A stretch of 64,000 nucleotides of DNA from Pacificibacter marinus (GCF_018860665.1 NZ_JAHKPK010000018.1:186001-250000); one strand, 5' to 3'; numbered from the stretch's first letter, positions 54,732 through 64,000 are shown. The notes: generated by a model not told the origin, from the sequence alone. Program-made: numbers and translations.

Positions 54732-54898
54732 GAAACGGCGATAAAGCGCAGATATTATTCAAATTTTCGAAAAAATGTCTGCGCGACCTGCCTTGTTTTG
54801 GCCACAATATTTAGGTCCAATTTTATCTGTTAGCTTGGATTTAAGGTTGCAAACCCCATGTTCCGTTCATCACCACGGAAAACAGAAGGTTTCCCGCT

Positions 54899-55453
54899 AT
54901 GCAGATTTCCAACGCCTATTCTCAGGCTGCACAAACCGCATCATATTTCGCTGCCAACCGCAGCGACGCCATCAATGGCGAAACAGAACGCGCATCCCCA
55001 AAGGGTGCGCAATCTGATGATGCACCGAAAAAACGCCCATCAGCAGATGCCGTTTTTGCCAAATACGATTTAAACGATATTTCACCACGCGACATTGACA
55101 AAATGTCCGAAGAATTGCGCGCATCAGATTTCGATGATGTGGGCTTTATCCTTGGACTTGAGACACGTGGCGAAAAATGGCGATCCCATATGATGGACTC
55201 GCTCAGCAGTGCGGGCTATGAATTTGAGCCCAATTTTGACCCGACCGCTTCGTCAGATGTGATTGCATCGATTAAAGAACAGATTGATCTATCCATGCGG
55301 TCCGGCAATGCGACAGAGTTTTTGAATGAACAGCTGTCGAAAATGGAAGATCGGAACGCAAAGGCGCATCCGCGGACGGCCCTTGAAGGGGCCTCATCCC
55401 AATTGGCGCAAACCTTGGTGCTGTTCCAAGCACAGCGTGTCTGGGTCGAATAG
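54899..55453 (+). CDS. Unknown soluble protein of 184 residues
   Basis: I do not recognise the family. The N-terminal 50 residues are low-complexity, polar and probably disordered ('QAAQTASYFAANRSDAINGE', then a Lys/Pro-rich 'APKKRPSADAVF'). From residue 52 the protein is helical and acidic ('DLNDISPRDIDKMSEELRAS', 'KEQIDLSMRSGNATEFLNEQ'). It has no signal peptide or membrane segment. AAGG lies about nine bases before the ATG. It stands alone between hupE-like and YitT genes. 'ISPRDIDKMSEEL' is reminiscent of flagellar-associated or regulatory short motifs, but this is not enough for a call. Confidence 0.65.
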   Translation: MQISNAYSQAAQTASYFAANRSDAINGETERASPKGAQSDDAPKKRPSADAVFAKYDLNDISPRDIDKMSEELRASDFDDVGFILGLETRGEKWRSHMMDSLSSAGYEFEPNFDPTASSDVIASIKEQIDLSMRSGNATEFLNEQLSKMEDRNAKAHPRTALEGASSQLAQTLVLFQAQRVWVE

Positions 55454-55546
55454 CCCACGCCAAAATTGTGTGCAGTTGATCTAGAACGGATCAGCTTACC
55501 TCACGAGGCACTAGACAGGTCAATATTGCTGCCATATAATAACCCT

Positions 55547-56170
55547 ATGCCAGCGCCACACCCCCTGCCCCAAAATCCCCCCAAACACAGCTTGCTTGAA
55601 GACATTCAAGGCTTGGCCATTGGTTTGGTCACCACAGCGATCGGATTAAGCTTCATCGCGCAGCTTGGGTTCATAACGGGCCAAACGGCAGGACTGGCCT
55701 TGGTGATTTCATATCTGACACATATGTCATTTTCATGGGTCTTTTGGTTGATAAACATCCCGTTCTACATCTTGGCCTATTTTCGAATGGGCAAAGAGTT
55801 CACCATAAAGTCAGCCATATCCGTCACGATTTTGTCGATCCTGATGGCCTATATTCCACCACTGATGACATTTGAGACCCTGAATCCAATTTTCGGCACA
55901 ATCGCTTTTGGCGTGCTGACGGGCTTTGGGTTGCTTGGCGTTTTCCGCCATAAATCTTCACTTGGCGGGCTTGGTGTTTTGGCGTTGATCGCGCAAGATC
56001 ACTTTGGAATCCGCGCAGGCCTGGTTCAAATTGCTTTTGACGCGGGGCTTTTCGCGGTTGCGTTTTTTCTGTTTGATGGGCATGTGGTTATATATTCTTT
56101 GCTCGGTGCTTTGATTTTGAACGGCGTGATCGCCTTTAATCATCGCCGCGACATTTATATTGCCAACTAA
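55547..56170 (+). CDS. YitT-family membrane protein (copy 1)
   Basis: A 207-residue inner-membrane protein with about five or six helices. 'LGFITGQTAGLALVISYLTH' (about 45-64) is the YitT glycine-rich signature, with 'FETLNPIFGTIAFGVLTGFG' and 'SSLGGLGVLALIAQDHFGIR' following. ATG at 55547 is chosen; the frame opens 27 codons earlier. The ribosome-binding site is weak. YitT proteins are of unknown function. A paralogue follows after 25 bases. Confidence 0.85.
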   Translation: MPAPHPLPQNPPKHSLLEDIQGLAIGLVTTAIGLSFIAQLGFITGQTAGLALVISYLTHMSFSWVFWLINIPFYILAYFRMGKEFTIKSAISVTILSILMAYIPPLMTFETLNPIFGTIAFGVLTGFGLLGVFRHKSSLGGLGVLALIAQDHFGIRAGLVQIAFDAGLFAVAFFLFDGHVVIYSLLGALILNGVIAFNHRRDIYIAN

Positions 56171-56195
56171 GCCCTAGAAACGAGCCTGATACCTC

Positions 56196-56810
56196 ATGTC
56201 CAAATCTGATTTGAACCCCACAAAGCATACGAAATTTGAGGACGCACAGGCTTTTATCTACGGAACAGCGATGTGCGCGCTTGCTTTGATGATGCTCAAA
56301 ACGCTTGGGTTGATCACAGGACAGACCGCAGGCTTGGCACTGTTGATATCCTATTTGATTGAAGCGCCCTTTGGTCTGGTTTTTTTCATCGTCAACCTGC
56401 CGTTTTACTGGTTTGGCTACAAACGCATGGGATTGAAATTCGTAATCAAGACCTTGATTTGCGTCGCGTTGATCTCAGTATTCACCGAAACATTTCCGCG
56501 CTTCATATCATTCGAGACGCTCAACCCGATTTTTGGGGCCATCATGATCGGATTTATGACCGCCTCTGGCCTTATGGCGATCATCCGTCATGGCGGATCT
56601 TTGGGCGGGATCGGCATTATGGCGCTGTATATTCAAGACGCCTTTGGCTTTAAAGCTGGCTATGTGCAATTGGGATTTGACGCGGTTTTGTTTGCCGTGG
56701 CCGCTTTTATTTTACCGCTCGATTTGGTGGCATATTCATTGCTCGGGGCTGTCGTCGCCAACGTGGTGATCGCCATCAACCATCGCCGCGACCGCTACAT
56801 CGCCACATGA
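56196..56810 (+). CDS. YitT-family membrane protein (copy 2)
   Basis: A 204-residue paralogue of the preceding gene. The blocks 'LGLITGQTAGLALLISYLIE', 'FETLNPIFGAIMIGFMTASG', 'GGSLGGIGIMALYIQDAFGF' and the C-terminal 'NHRRDRYIAT' align with copy 1 without gaps, with roughly half of the residues identical by eye. The tandem arrangement indicates an old duplication; both frames are intact, so the two may work together as a heteromer. Function is unknown. Confidence 0.87.
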   Translation: MSKSDLNPTKHTKFEDAQAFIYGTAMCALALMMLKTLGLITGQTAGLALLISYLIEAPFGLVFFIVNLPFYWFGYKRMGLKFVIKTLICVALISVFTETFPRFISFETLNPIFGAIMIGFMTASGLMAIIRHGGSLGGIGIMALYIQDAFGFKAGYVQLGFDAVLFAVAAFILPLDLVAYSLLGAVVANVVIAINHRRDRYIAT

Positions 56811-56844
56811 GCCTGACCCGTTTGTGAGACCTTTGGAGGCCAAT

Positions 56845-57894
56845 CTATTGCTCGGCCGCCAATTTTTTGATGGTTTCAATCCGGTCGGCGTTGGACGGAT
56901 GGGTTGAACGCCATTCAGGGCCACCATCGCCATGATCATGAGACAAGGCCTCAAAAAAATCAGCCAAAGCCGCCGGATCGTATCCCGCTGCAAAGGCTGT
57001 TTTAACCCCAATGATATCAGCAGAGGCTTCGTGTTCACGCGAATAGGCAAGAGAAGCCAAGGCACTGCCCTCAAGCAGAACATCCTCAAGAATGGGCCCC
57101 ACATCCCCTGCCACCAGCGCCACAAGTACATAAATCGACAAAGACCGATAGAGCTGATGCAGACTGTGCCGCTCGGACACATGGGCAAGTTCATGCCCCA
57201 AGATGCCAGCGAGAATGTCAGGGTCGCCGAACTCCTCAACCAAAGCATCCGTCACCACGACCGTCCCCCCGGGCAAGGCAAAGGCGTTTGGTCCGATTTG
57301 ATCGGCCTTGCGAAACAGCAAAGTATAGTCGCCATAAGGCGCATCTGGCGCGTGGGCTTTGATGTTTTCAAACACATCGCGGACCATGATTTGATCAGTT
57401 TGGGACAATTCTGTCGGATCGGCGAACAACCGGTCCATTGCGGCCATATTGCCTGTGTCCATCGACGACACCAAAGCGGCGGGCGTCAACGCGATGGCAA
57501 CAGCCACCAAAAGACCCAAGCCCCATTTCCAGACGGCAAAAACACCAAGACAGCAAAGCGCGAGCACAACAATCAGCCTTGGATGCCATATCTCGAGGTT
57601 TGACAGCCAACTGTCACGTGAAGGCCCAAGCAATAGATTGGCACCTTTCACGTCGTCAGTGTCAAAGGTCCAGTCCTCGCCAAAACGCATCAACATAGGT
57701 CCGCCAGAGACATGTTCGCGGCTTGTCGGTGGCCCCGCATATAAAACATCACCATTATCTGCCAAAAGCCGCAGCCCCGCGCCATCACGCAGCAAACGCG
57801 CATCGACGCGCGTCGAGCTTTGCGCAGCATAGGCGTGGCCTATGACCTCGCCATAAGATGACTGTCCGTAATAGTCAGAGGGCGAAGTCAACAT
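56845..57894 (-). CDS. M48-family zinc metallopeptidase with membrane segments
   Basis: A 349-residue peptidase. HELAH at 234-238 in 'ILGHELAHVSERHSLHQL' gives two zinc ligands and the catalytic Glu; 'SREHEASADIIG' near 288 gives the third ligand. Two hydrophobic helices at about 107-145 separate an N-terminal cytoplasmic or periplasmic domain from the catalytic one. The family includes HtpX/BepA-like quality-control proteases. Its start overlaps the end of the DUF898 gene by 20 bases; the two form a conserved-looking pair. Confidence 0.9.
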   Translation of the reverse strand: MLTSPSDYYGQSSYGEVIGHAYAAQSSTRVDARLLRDGAGLRLLADNGDVLYAGPPTSREHVSGGPMLMRFGEDWTFDTDDVKGANLLLGPSRDSWLSNLEIWHPRLIVVLALCCLGVFAVWKWGLGLLVAVAIALTPAALVSSMDTGNMAAMDRLFADPTELSQTDQIMVRDVFENIKAHAPDAPYGDYTLLFRKADQIGPNAFALPGGTVVVTDALVEEFGDPDILAGILGHELAHVSERHSLHQLYRSLSIYVLVALVAGDVGPILEDVLLEGSALASLAYSREHEASADIIGVKTAFAAGYDPAALADFFEALSHDHGDGGPEWRSTHPSNADRIETIKKLAAEQ

Positions 57895-58927
57895 CTATCC
57901 CTTCGAAATCGGTGAAAGCATCGCCAAGCGCGCTGACCTTTTCTTCTTCTGCGCCAACAAAGGCGTCCAATGTCCCGTTGACCGTAATATAAGTGTTACG
58001 CGCCAGATAGCGCGACATGCGCACATGGGTCCATGGCAACATCAGCCCAAGGGAAAGCATAACCGCCAGCGCATTGGTGATCGCGATACCAACCAAGGCC
58101 AAAGGTTTGACTGTCGAGGTAAATTCATGGCCACCTTGAACGCTTGCAGCCGCATAGACGGCGTTGCGAATATAGGCGCGGTAGATAAAACCGGCGGGTA
58201 ACACTGCAATGACAATAATGAGAACAGGCACAACTGTCATCAGATCAGAGGTCACCCAAATGGAGTCTTCGCCGAACAGCTGCCCCGCAGCCAATGCGGG
58301 GCCAAAGAAGACCGCAGTGATGGCAATCACAACGCCAACAGCCCAAAAGGCCGCAAAAACCAGCGCTTTGTAAAACGGGCCAACGCCACTTTCAAAATCA
58401 AATTGTGCTGTGCCGTAGCGATGATTTTTCACGTAATACCGTTGCTGAGCACGAGCCACAAAGGGCCAAGCAAGATAAAGCGTAAAGAGGCACAAAACAG
58501 GGTAAAGCAAAAACACCTTAAGCGCATGCCAAAATGTACCATCAAAGCCAAAGCGCAGCCCCGAAAACGATGTCATCCGCGCATTGAATTTCAAAGATCT
58601 GTTGATCAGGTAAGGACCAACGCCAATAAACCCAAGCGCCAAGATGATCCCGACAACGGGAATAGCTGAAAGCACAGAATATAAGATAAGGGCTGCGACC
58701 ACGATGACGCGCCCGATTAAAATCTGTTTGCCCGTGGCGTGATAATCAAACCGACGTCCGTCGATGGTGGTATTTTGCGCAAAGTATTTCTTGGTTCGCA
58801 CCTTGGCCCAAGCCGAATAGATGCCAAAGGTCACGATCGACAACATCAAATTAACGATCCAAATACCGAAATAGGTCTGAGCATCGCCTTTAAATTGAAC
58901 TTGAAATGTATCACGCGTATCCATCAA
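57875..58927 (-). CDS. DUF898 (YjgN-family) membrane protein
   Basis: A 350-residue membrane protein with about eight hydrophobic segments. Characteristic motifs are 'DTFQVQFKGDAQTYFGIWIV' at the N-terminus, 'SAWAKVRTKKYFAQNTTIDG' near 38-57, 'YYVKNHRYGTAQFDFESGVG' near 165 and 'PWTHVRMSRYLARNTYITVN' near 295. YjgN proteins have no established function. It is co-transcribed with the M48 peptidase downstream, which suggests a joint membrane-quality or maturation role. Confidence 0.88.
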   Translation of the reverse strand: MMDTRDTFQVQFKGDAQTYFGIWIVNLMLSIVTFGIYSAWAKVRTKKYFAQNTTIDGRRFDYHATGKQILIGRVIVVAALILYSVLSAIPVVGIILALGFIGVGPYLINRSLKFNARMTSFSGLRFGFDGTFWHALKVFLLYPVLCLFTLYLAWPFVARAQQRYYVKNHRYGTAQFDFESGVGPFYKALVFAAFWAVGVVIAITAVFFGPALAAGQLFGEDSIWVTSDLMTVVPVLIIVIAVLPAGFIYRAYIRNAVYAAASVQGGHEFTSTVKPLALVGIAITNALAVMLSLGLMLPWTHVRMSRYLARNTYITVNGTLDAFVGAEEEKVSALGDAFTDFEGIDVDFAL

Positions 58928-59089
58928 TCACTGCTTTCCGATAAAATTTAGGGCAATCTCTAGCACCTCAACCGGAAAAGCAATCACACAATGGGCAGTT
59001 TCAGCCCATTCACGTCAATTCAGGCTGGTCTTTTGATGGCACTCAGGCTATGCGCAGCGCAACCACATGGATTAAGAGAAAGACCAAGC

Positions 59090-60907
59090 ATGGATCTTCG
59101 CAACATTGCTATCATTGCCCACGTTGACCACGGCAAAACAACACTCGTAGACGAGCTGCTCAAGCAGTCCGGCACATACCGCGCCAACCAAGCGACCACA
59201 GAGCGCGCTATGGACAGCAACGACCTAGAGCGCGAGCGCGGGATCACCATCCTTGCCAAAGCGACCTCTGTCGAGTGGAAAGGCCACCGTATCAACATCG
59301 TTGACACGCCAGGTCACGCCGACTTTGGTGGCGAAGTGGAACGTATTTTGTCCATGGTGGACGGTGTTGTTCTGCTTGTGGATGCTGCCGAAGGCCCAAT
59401 GCCACAAACAAAATTCGTAACATCAAAGGCGCTGGCTTTGGGTCTGCGCCCGATTGTTGTGGTGAATAAAGTCGACAAACCAGACGGCGAACCGGACCGC
59501 GCCTTGGATGAATGTTTTGATCTTTTCGCGACGCTCGAAGCTGACGATGATCAACTTGATTTCCCAACGCTTTACGCCTCAGGTCGTTCTGGCTGGTGTG
59601 ACAATGAACTTGACGGTCCACGCAAAGACCTGTCCGCCTTGTTCGATATCATCCTCAACCACGTGCCTGCGCCTAAACAGCTAAAGAAGCGCGACGAACC
59701 CTTCCGTATGCTTGCCACGACGCTTGGCGCCGACCCATTCTTGGGCCGTATGCTGACAGGCCGTGTTGAGACAGGTACGCTTAAAACAGGTGCTACGATC
59801 CAAGCCCTGAGTGTGCACGGTCAAAAAATCGAGCAATTCCAAGTCAAGAAAATCCAAGCCTTCCGTGGCCTTGGCATGCAAGACATCGACGAAGCCATTG
59901 CTGGCGACATCGTTTCCGTTGCTGGTATGACCAAAGCAACCGTCGCCGATACACTCTGTGCGCTTGAAATCGACAAAGCGCTTGAAGCCCAGCCCATCGA
60001 TCCGCCGACCATCACTGTGACTTTTGGCATCAACGACAGCCCTCTGGCTGGACGCGATGGTAAAAAAGTGCAGTCGCGCATTATTCGTGACCGTTTGATG
60101 AAAGAAGCCGAAGTGAACGTGGCGATCAAAGTCACTGACACACCTGGCGGTGAAGCTTTTGAAGTTGCCGGCCGTGGCGAGCTTCAAATGGGTGTTCTGA
60201 TCGAGAACATGCGTCGCGAAGGCTTTGAGCTGTCCATCTCACGTCCTCAGGTTTTGATCCGTGAAATCGACGGTGTCAAAATGGAACCAATCGAGGAAGT
60301 CACCATCGACGTGGATGACGAATACTCTGGTGCGGTGATCGAGAAACTTACGGGCGCGCGCAAAGGCGAGCTTGCTGAGATGAAACAACAAAGCGGCAAG
60401 ACACGCATCATCGCCAATGTGCCCTCGCGTGGCCTCATCGGTTACCACGGCGAATTCTTGACGGATACCCGCGGCACAGGCGTTATGAACCGCGTCTTCC
60501 ACGAGTGGGCCCCGCACAAAGGCCATATCCCTGGCCGCCGCGCTGGCGTTTTGATCTCTATGGATGCAGGTAAAGCTGTCTCTTACGCGCTTTGGAAACT
60601 AGAAGATCGCGGGCACTTCTTTATCAAAGCCCAAGACGATGTGTACCAAGGCATGATCATCGGCCAGCACACGCGTGAAAACGATCTTGAAGTGAACCCA
60701 CTCAAAGGCAAACAGTTGACCAACGTTCGTGCGTCAGGCACCGACGAAGCTGTGCGCTTGACCACACCTGTAACATTGACGCTAGAACAAGCGATTGCCT
60801 ACATCGATGACGACGAATTGGTTGAAGTCACGCCAAACGCGATCCGTCTGCGCAAACGCTTCCTCGATCCTGTGGATCGTAAGCGTATGGGTAAATCTGG
60901 CAAATAA
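59090..60907 (+). CDS. typA: Translational GTPase TypA/BipA
   Basis: A 605-residue ribosome-binding GTPase. G1 is '[15 protein letters not shown]' (10-24), followed by '[17 protein letters not shown]' (G2), '[16 protein letters not shown]' (G3) and 'VNKVDKPD' (G4). Domains II-V follow, with '[20 protein letters not shown]' and the BipA-specific C-terminus. It helps 50S assembly and growth under stress. ATG at 59090 is preferred over a frame opening 33 codons earlier. A strong terminator follows. Confidence 0.97.
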   Translation: MDLRNIAIIAHVDHGKTTLVDELLKQSGTYRANQATTERAMDSNDLERERGITILAKATSVEWKGHRINIVDTPGHADFGGEVERILSMVDGVVLLVDAAEGPMPQTKFVTSKALALGLRPIVVVNKVDKPDGEPDRALDECFDLFATLEADDDQLDFPTLYASGRSGWCDNELDGPRKDLSALFDIILNHVPAPKQLKKRDEPFRMLATTLGADPFLGRMLTGRVETGTLKTGATIQALSVHGQKIEQFQVKKIQAFRGLGMQDIDEAIAGDIVSVAGMTKATVADTLCALEIDKALEAQPIDPPTITVTFGINDSPLAGRDGKKVQSRIIRDRLMKEAEVNVAIKVTDTPGGEAFEVAGRGELQMGVLIENMRREGFELSISRPQVLIREIDGVKMEPIEEVTIDVDDEYSGAVIEKLTGARKGELAEMKQQSGKTRIIANVPSRGLIGYHGEFLTDTRGTGVMNRVFHEWAPHKGHIPGRRAGVLISMDAGKAVSYALWKLEDRGHFFIKAQDDVYQGMIIGQHTRENDLEVNPLKGKQLTNVRASGTDEAVRLTTPVTLTLEQAIAYIDDDELVEVTPNAIRLRKRFLDPVDRKRMGKSGK

Positions 60908-60940
60908 GCCACTGATATAGGCATAAATGCTATAGAATTA

Positions 60941-60970
60941 AAAACGCCCGCTGATCACAGCGGGCGTTTT
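60941..60970. terminator. Bidirectional terminator after typA
   Basis: Perfect 13-base arms AAAACGCCCGCTG / CAGCGGGCGTTTT with an ATCA loop, between the convergent typA and Dabb genes. Confidence 0.95.
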
Positions 60971-60995
60971 GCGTATTTAGCCATAAGATTTGGGT

Positions 60996-61304
60996 TTAGA
61001 CCACGAGGTCGAACACCATTATCCCCTCACCGCCCCCATCACAAATCGCCACCAGAGCTCCGCCCGCAGCCTTATGCGCAGGATGCACAGCATAGGCCTC
61101 AAGCGCTGCTTGATCTTCAAATGTCATGACAAAACCATGAGTGAATTTTTGGGATTTATGTTCCAAATCAATATTTGGTCCGACTTGAAATGACAAAAGA
61201 CCATCACAAACAGGCACGAGTGCACTTAACTGAGCAAAGACCGCATCGCGTTCCTCTTCGGAAGTTTTCGCTTGTATCGCGCAATAGACGGAATGAATGA
61301 TCAT
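60996..61304 (-). CDS. Dabb-domain (stress-responsive A/B barrel) protein
   Basis: A 102-residue dimeric alpha+beta barrel protein. 'MIIHSVYCAIQAKTSEEERD' and 'LSFQVGPNIDLEHKSQKFTH' followed by 'FEDQAALEAYAVHPAHK' match the Dabb pattern, including the late His pair. ATG 61304 overlaps the VOC gene stop by four bases (ATGA) and is chosen over the longer frame. Activities in the family range from aromatic-polyketide cyclisation to none known; function here is not assigned. Confidence 0.87.
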   Translation of the reverse strand: MIIHSVYCAIQAKTSEEERDAVFAQLSALVPVCDGLLSFQVGPNIDLEHKSQKFTHGFVMTFEDQAALEAYAVHPAHKAAGGALVAICDGGGEGIMVFDLVV

Positions 61305-61693
61305 GTTTTTTTGCCGTGTTGACGGGGAACATGTTGATCCAACATGATTACATTTCCATCTGGATCGGAAAAAATGCAATGCGCTACGCCGTCGCCAGCC
61401 ACACAAGACGTCGCCATGTCTACGCCCGCTGCGACCAGTTTGGCCTCTATGTCACGCACATCATCAAAATCGTCAAGCGGCTGTGCGGATTGATCCCATC
61501 CAGGGTTAAACGTCAGCATATTGCCCTCAAACATCCCATGATACAGACCAATAAGATGCGTGCCGTTCTTCATCACAACATAGCCATGATCAGGATCACC
61601 GCCAAACTGCGTGAACCCCAAGGTTTCGTAAAATGCCTTGGACACCCCAAGATCTTTCACGCTCAAGCTGACAGAAAAAGTGCCTAAATCCAT
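61301..61693 (-). CDS. VOC-superfamily (glyoxalase-like) protein
   Basis: A 130-residue single-chain VOC protein. 'FSVSLSVKDLGVSKAFYETL' opens the first beta-alpha-beta module and 'GVAHCIFSDPDGNVIMLDQH' ends the second with the usual Glu/Asp-His region. AGGAGCAACAC precedes the ATG. It is translationally coupled to the Dabb gene. Such proteins include glyoxalase I, fosfomycin-resistance enzymes and many of unknown use; no specific activity is claimed. Confidence 0.88.
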   Translation of the reverse strand: MDLGTFSVSLSVKDLGVSKAFYETLGFTQFGGDPDHGYVVMKNGTHLIGLYHGMFEGNMLTFNPGWDQSAQPLDDFDDVRDIEAKLVAAGVDMATSCVAGDGVAHCIFSDPDGNVIMLDQHVPRQHGKKT

Positions 61694-61758
61694 GTGTTGC
61701 TCCTGTTTTGGATCGCATGATCGGTATCAGGGTTCCAAGAATTAGATCACACGCAAAG

Positions 61759-61791
61759 TAAAAAAGCGGGCAGATGATCCCTGCCCGCTTT
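61759..61791 (-). terminator. Rho-independent terminator after the alaS-DUF1330 unit
   Basis: Perfect 11-base arms AAAGCGGGCAG / CTGCCCGCTTT, seven-base loop. On the minus strand the stem is followed by TTTACTTTG after its terminal T run. Confidence 0.92.
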
Positions 61792-61797
61792 AAAAAT

Positions 61798-62085
61798 CTA
61801 CTCAGAGGTTTCAATCACCATCAATTCGCGCTCCGACGCGCCGCGCGCGAAATTGAGCGCTTCTTGATATTCCGGCGAATGATAGCAAGCCACAGCCGTG
61901 TCTATGTCTGGAAACCGAGCCACGACATTGCGGGGGCGCTCTCGGCCCTCAAGCTGCACAAAGCGCGCGGCACGGGCAATGAATTCACCACCATGTTTGG
62001 CAATCGCAGGGCCAGCAAGTGCTGCATATTTACCGTAAGCCTCTTCATCCGAAACCGTTACATTTGCAATCCAAAGTGCGCCCAT
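61798..62085 (-). CDS. DUF1330-domain protein
   Basis: A 95-residue ferredoxin-like dimeric-barrel protein. 'GALWIANVTVSDEEAYGKYA' and 'HGGEFIARAARFVQLEGRER' followed by 'PDIDTAVACYHSPEYQEAL' are the DUF1330 signature. It lies three bases after the alaS stop, so it is co-transcribed with alaS and ends at a strong terminator. The function of the family is unknown. Confidence 0.9.
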   Translation of the reverse strand: MGALWIANVTVSDEEAYGKYAALAGPAIAKHGGEFIARAARFVQLEGRERPRNVVARFPDIDTAVACYHSPEYQEALNFARGASERELMVIETSE

Positions 62086-62088
62086 CGT

Positions 62089-64000
62089 TTAGCCCTCCAA
62101 GACTTTTGTAGCGGCTGCAATGGCTGCCTGCGCGCCGGAAATATCCTTACCACCGCCTTGCGCCATGCTTGGACGGCCACCGCCGCCCTGACCACCAAGT
62201 TCGACCACAGCCGCTTTTAGCAAATCAACAGCAGACAAAGCCCCTGTCAGATCATCCGTCACGCCAGTGGCCACAGCAACCTTGCCGTCATCGTCTGAGA
62301 TCAACAGCACAGCGCCAGACCCAAGGTTGTCTTTATGCGCGTCGATCAGACCGCGCAGGTCTTTTCCACTCACACCAGACAACACCTGCGCGATGAATTT
62401 AACGCCATTGATTTCAACGACATCAGCCGCACCATCACCAGACATGGCCAGTTCTTTTTTCAGATTTGCGACCTCTTGCTCAAGACGCTTACGCTCTTCA
62501 GACAAGGCTTTCACACGATCGACAACGCCCGCGATGGGGGTTTTCAACACTGCCGCAATCTGCACACTGCGATCGGCTTCAAGCGCCAGGTGATCCAAAG
62601 CCGCTTGACCTGTCAGCGCCTCAATCCGGCGCACACCCGCAGACGAGGCTTGATCACCAAGAACGACACAAGCACCGATATCACCTGTGCGCGTCACATG
62701 TGTGCCGCCACAAAGCTCAAGCGAATAGGTTTTGCCGTCATGACCCTTGCCGGTGTCGGCCATGCCCATAGACACAACACGCACTTCGTCACCGTATTTT
62801 TCACCAAACTGCGCTTGCGCCCCTATAGCACGGGCATCATCTGGCGTCATGATACGGGTCTCAACTGCGGTGTTCTGGCGGATGAAAGCGTTGACGTCTT
62901 CTTCGACCTTGGCCAATTCTTCTGCCGTCAGACCTTTGTTATGCGAGAAATCGAACCGCAAACGATCTGGCGCGTTCAAAGACCCGCGCTGAGCCACGTG
63001 ATCGCCCAAGGTGACCCGTAAGGCTTCGTGTAACAAATGCGTGGCAGAGTGGTTGGCGCGGATTGCCGCACGACGCGCGTGATCGACGGTCAAAACCGCA
63101 CTCGCACCCGTTTCAATCGTGCCCTTTGTGACTTTGGCCATGTGAATAAACACACCCGCGACCTTTTTGGTATCTGTGATCTCGGCAGTGCCTGTGGCTG
63201 TGCGGATCACGCCGCTGTCGCCCACTTGACCACCGCTTTCGCCATAAAACGGTGTTTGGTTCACAACGATAGAGACTTCGTCGCCTGCCTTTGCTGATGG
63301 CGTCACAGCAGAGTCCGCGATAAGCGCCAAAACTTGCCCCTCGGCCGTTTCGGTATCGTAGCCTAAGAATTCAGTCACACCGTGTTCTTCGGCAATCTCA
63401 AACCAAATGGTGGCGTCAGCAGTCGCGCCAGAACCGGACCACGCCGCACGGGCTTTGGCTTTTTGTTCGGCCATCGCCGCGTCAAACCCATCCGTGTCGA
63501 CCTCTAGCCCCTTTTCGCGCAACGCATCTTGGGTCAGATCAAGTGGAAAACCGTATGTATCGTATAATTTAAATGCTGACTCACCGGGCAATTTCGCGCC
63601 ATCAGGCAAGCCACCAAGTTCATCGTCCAATAGGCGTAACCCGCGTTCAAGCGTTGTTTTAAAACGGGTTTCTTCCAGCTTCAGCGTTTCTTCGATCATG
63701 GATTGGCCGTGGCGCAACTCTGGGTAGGCCTCACCCATTTGTTTGATCAAAGCGGGCACCAATTGATGCATTACGGGATCTTTGGCCCCCAGCAAATGCG
63801 CGTGACGCATCGCACGACGCATGATGCGCCGCAGCACATAACCGCGCCCCTCATTGGACGGCATCACACCATCGGCAATCAAAAACGATGTCGAGCGCAG
63901 GTGATCGGCAATCACGCGGTGGTGCACGTTTTGATCTCCATAAGGATCAGAACTCGTCGCATGTGCAGAGGCTTCAATCAAAGCCTTCATCATGTCAGTG
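62089..64000 (-). CDS. alaS: Alanyl-tRNA synthetase, C-terminal part (runs off the window)
   Basis: About 636 residues of a protein that is normally about 880. The 5' end lies beyond position 64000; the ATG at 63993 is an internal methionine. Visible are the end of the catalytic domain with '[20 protein letters not shown]', and the editing domain with zinc-binding '[12 protein letters not shown]' and '[16 protein letters not shown]'. A coiled coil ('[20 protein letters not shown]') and the Gly-rich C-Ala domain '[20 protein letters not shown]' follow. It charges tRNA-Ala and clears misacylated Ser/Gly. DUF1330 follows in the same unit. Confidence 0.97.
   Translation of the reverse strand, partial: TDMMKALIEASAHATSSDPYGDQNVHHRVIADHLRSTSFLIADGVMPSNEGRGYVLRRIMRRAMRHAHLLGAKDPVMHQLVPALIKQMGEAYPELRHGQSMIEETLKLEETRFKTTLERGLRLLDDELGGLPDGAKLPGESAFKLYDTYGFPLDLTQDALREKGLEVDTDGFDAAMAEQKAKARAAWSGSGATADATIWFEIAEEHGVTEFLGYDTETAEGQVLALIADSAVTPSAKAGDEVSIVVNQTPFYGESGGQVGDSGVIRTATGTAEITDTKKVAGVFIHMAKVTKGTIETGASAVLTVDHARRAAIRANHSATHLLHEALRVTLGDHVAQRGSLNAPDRLRFDFSHNKGLTAEELAKVEEDVNAFIRQNTAVETRIMTPDDARAIGAQAQFGEKYGDEVRVVSMGMADTGKGHDGKTYSLELCGGTHVTRTGDIGACVVLGDQASSAGVRRIEALTGQAALDHLALEADRSVQIAAVLKTPIAGVVDRVKALSEERKRLEQEVANLKKELAMSGDGAADVVEINGVKFIAQVLSGVSGKDLRGLIDAHKDNLGSGAVLLISDDDGKVAVATGVTDDLTGALSAVDLLKAAVVELGGQGGGGRPSMAQGGGKDISGAQAAIAAATKVLEG

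Noticed and set aside
1-64000. CRISPR array, transposase, integrase, prophage, rRNA or tRNA gene
   Set aside because: No regularly spaced direct repeats, no mobile-element proteins and no tRNA-like cloverleaf were recognised on either strand; a tRNA scan would be the decisive test.

Overview
The window is a gene-dense chromosomal segment of an alphaproteobacterium, most likely a marine Rhodobacterales (Roseobacter-type) strain. The pointers are the gene order dusB-ntrB-ntrC-ntrY-ntrX-trkA-trkH-hfq-hflX, a fused ispDF, the two families DUF6456 and DUF6477 that I associate with Rhodobacteraceae, a FadL-type porin starting 'GGMDRSGQ' after its signal peptide, and an NtrC without the GAFTGA loop as in Rhodobacter capsulatus. 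GC looks moderate (about 50-55% by eye). I saw no rRNA or tRNA gene, insertion sequence, prophage, integrase or CRISPR array; this is core and near-core chromosome rather than an island.

Layout. 0-10.9 kb: a metabolic block almost entirely on the minus strand. An Lrp regulator converges on a four-gene operon (3-hydroxyisobutyrate-dehydrogenase-like enzyme, aldehyde dehydrogenase, serine-acetyltransferase-like protein, VOC protein) preceded by a LysR gene. Next come a deoxy-sugar-acid pair (SDR plus fumarylacetoacetase-family hydrolase) behind a perfect TGGTATACCA palindrome, then a mutarotase-fold protein with rlmE, a TerB protein and a second beta-hydroxyacid dehydrogenase. 11-14.8 kb (+): a membrane-anchored Ntn acylase, a ZntB-type transporter and a small membrane protein. 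14.9-27 kb (-): the nitrogen-regulation / potassium / Hfq supercluster. 27-33 kb: ispDF, pgpA, cinA (+), amtB, ratA-like, hpt and a diheme cytochrome c.

33-39 kb: an RNA methyltransferase, lipA, then a peroxide-defence module of peroxiredoxin, OxyR (both redox cysteines present) and catalase. Related palindromic sites precede the peroxiredoxin and sit between oxyR and the catalase gene. 38.8-42.7 kb: a DUF6456 regulator divergent from a DUF6477 gene that is interrupted by an in-frame TAG, then guaA. 42.4-51.4 kb: monooxygenase-like protein, two EamA exporters, FadL-type porin, a P-loop protein next to metA, alpha/beta hydrolase, PPK2 with an overlapping TetR gene, and a GSCFA protein. 51.5-64 kb: rplM-rpsI, icd with a tandem GGTATAC repeat upstream, HupE-like protein, an unknown protein, a YitT pair, M48 peptidase with DUF898 protein, typA, three small alpha+beta-barrel proteins, and the C-terminal part of alaS running off the end.

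Most is housekeeping. The parts most worth a second look are the amber-interrupted DUF6477 gene beside DUF6456, the uncharacterised four-gene operon with a ten-G tract inside its aldehyde dehydrogenase gene, the GTATAC-type operators, and the loss of the sigma-54 contact loop in both NtrC and NtrX. Several starts were moved inward from the longest reading frame on the basis of ribosome-binding sites, family N-termini and 1-4 base overlaps with upstream genes; each such case is stated.
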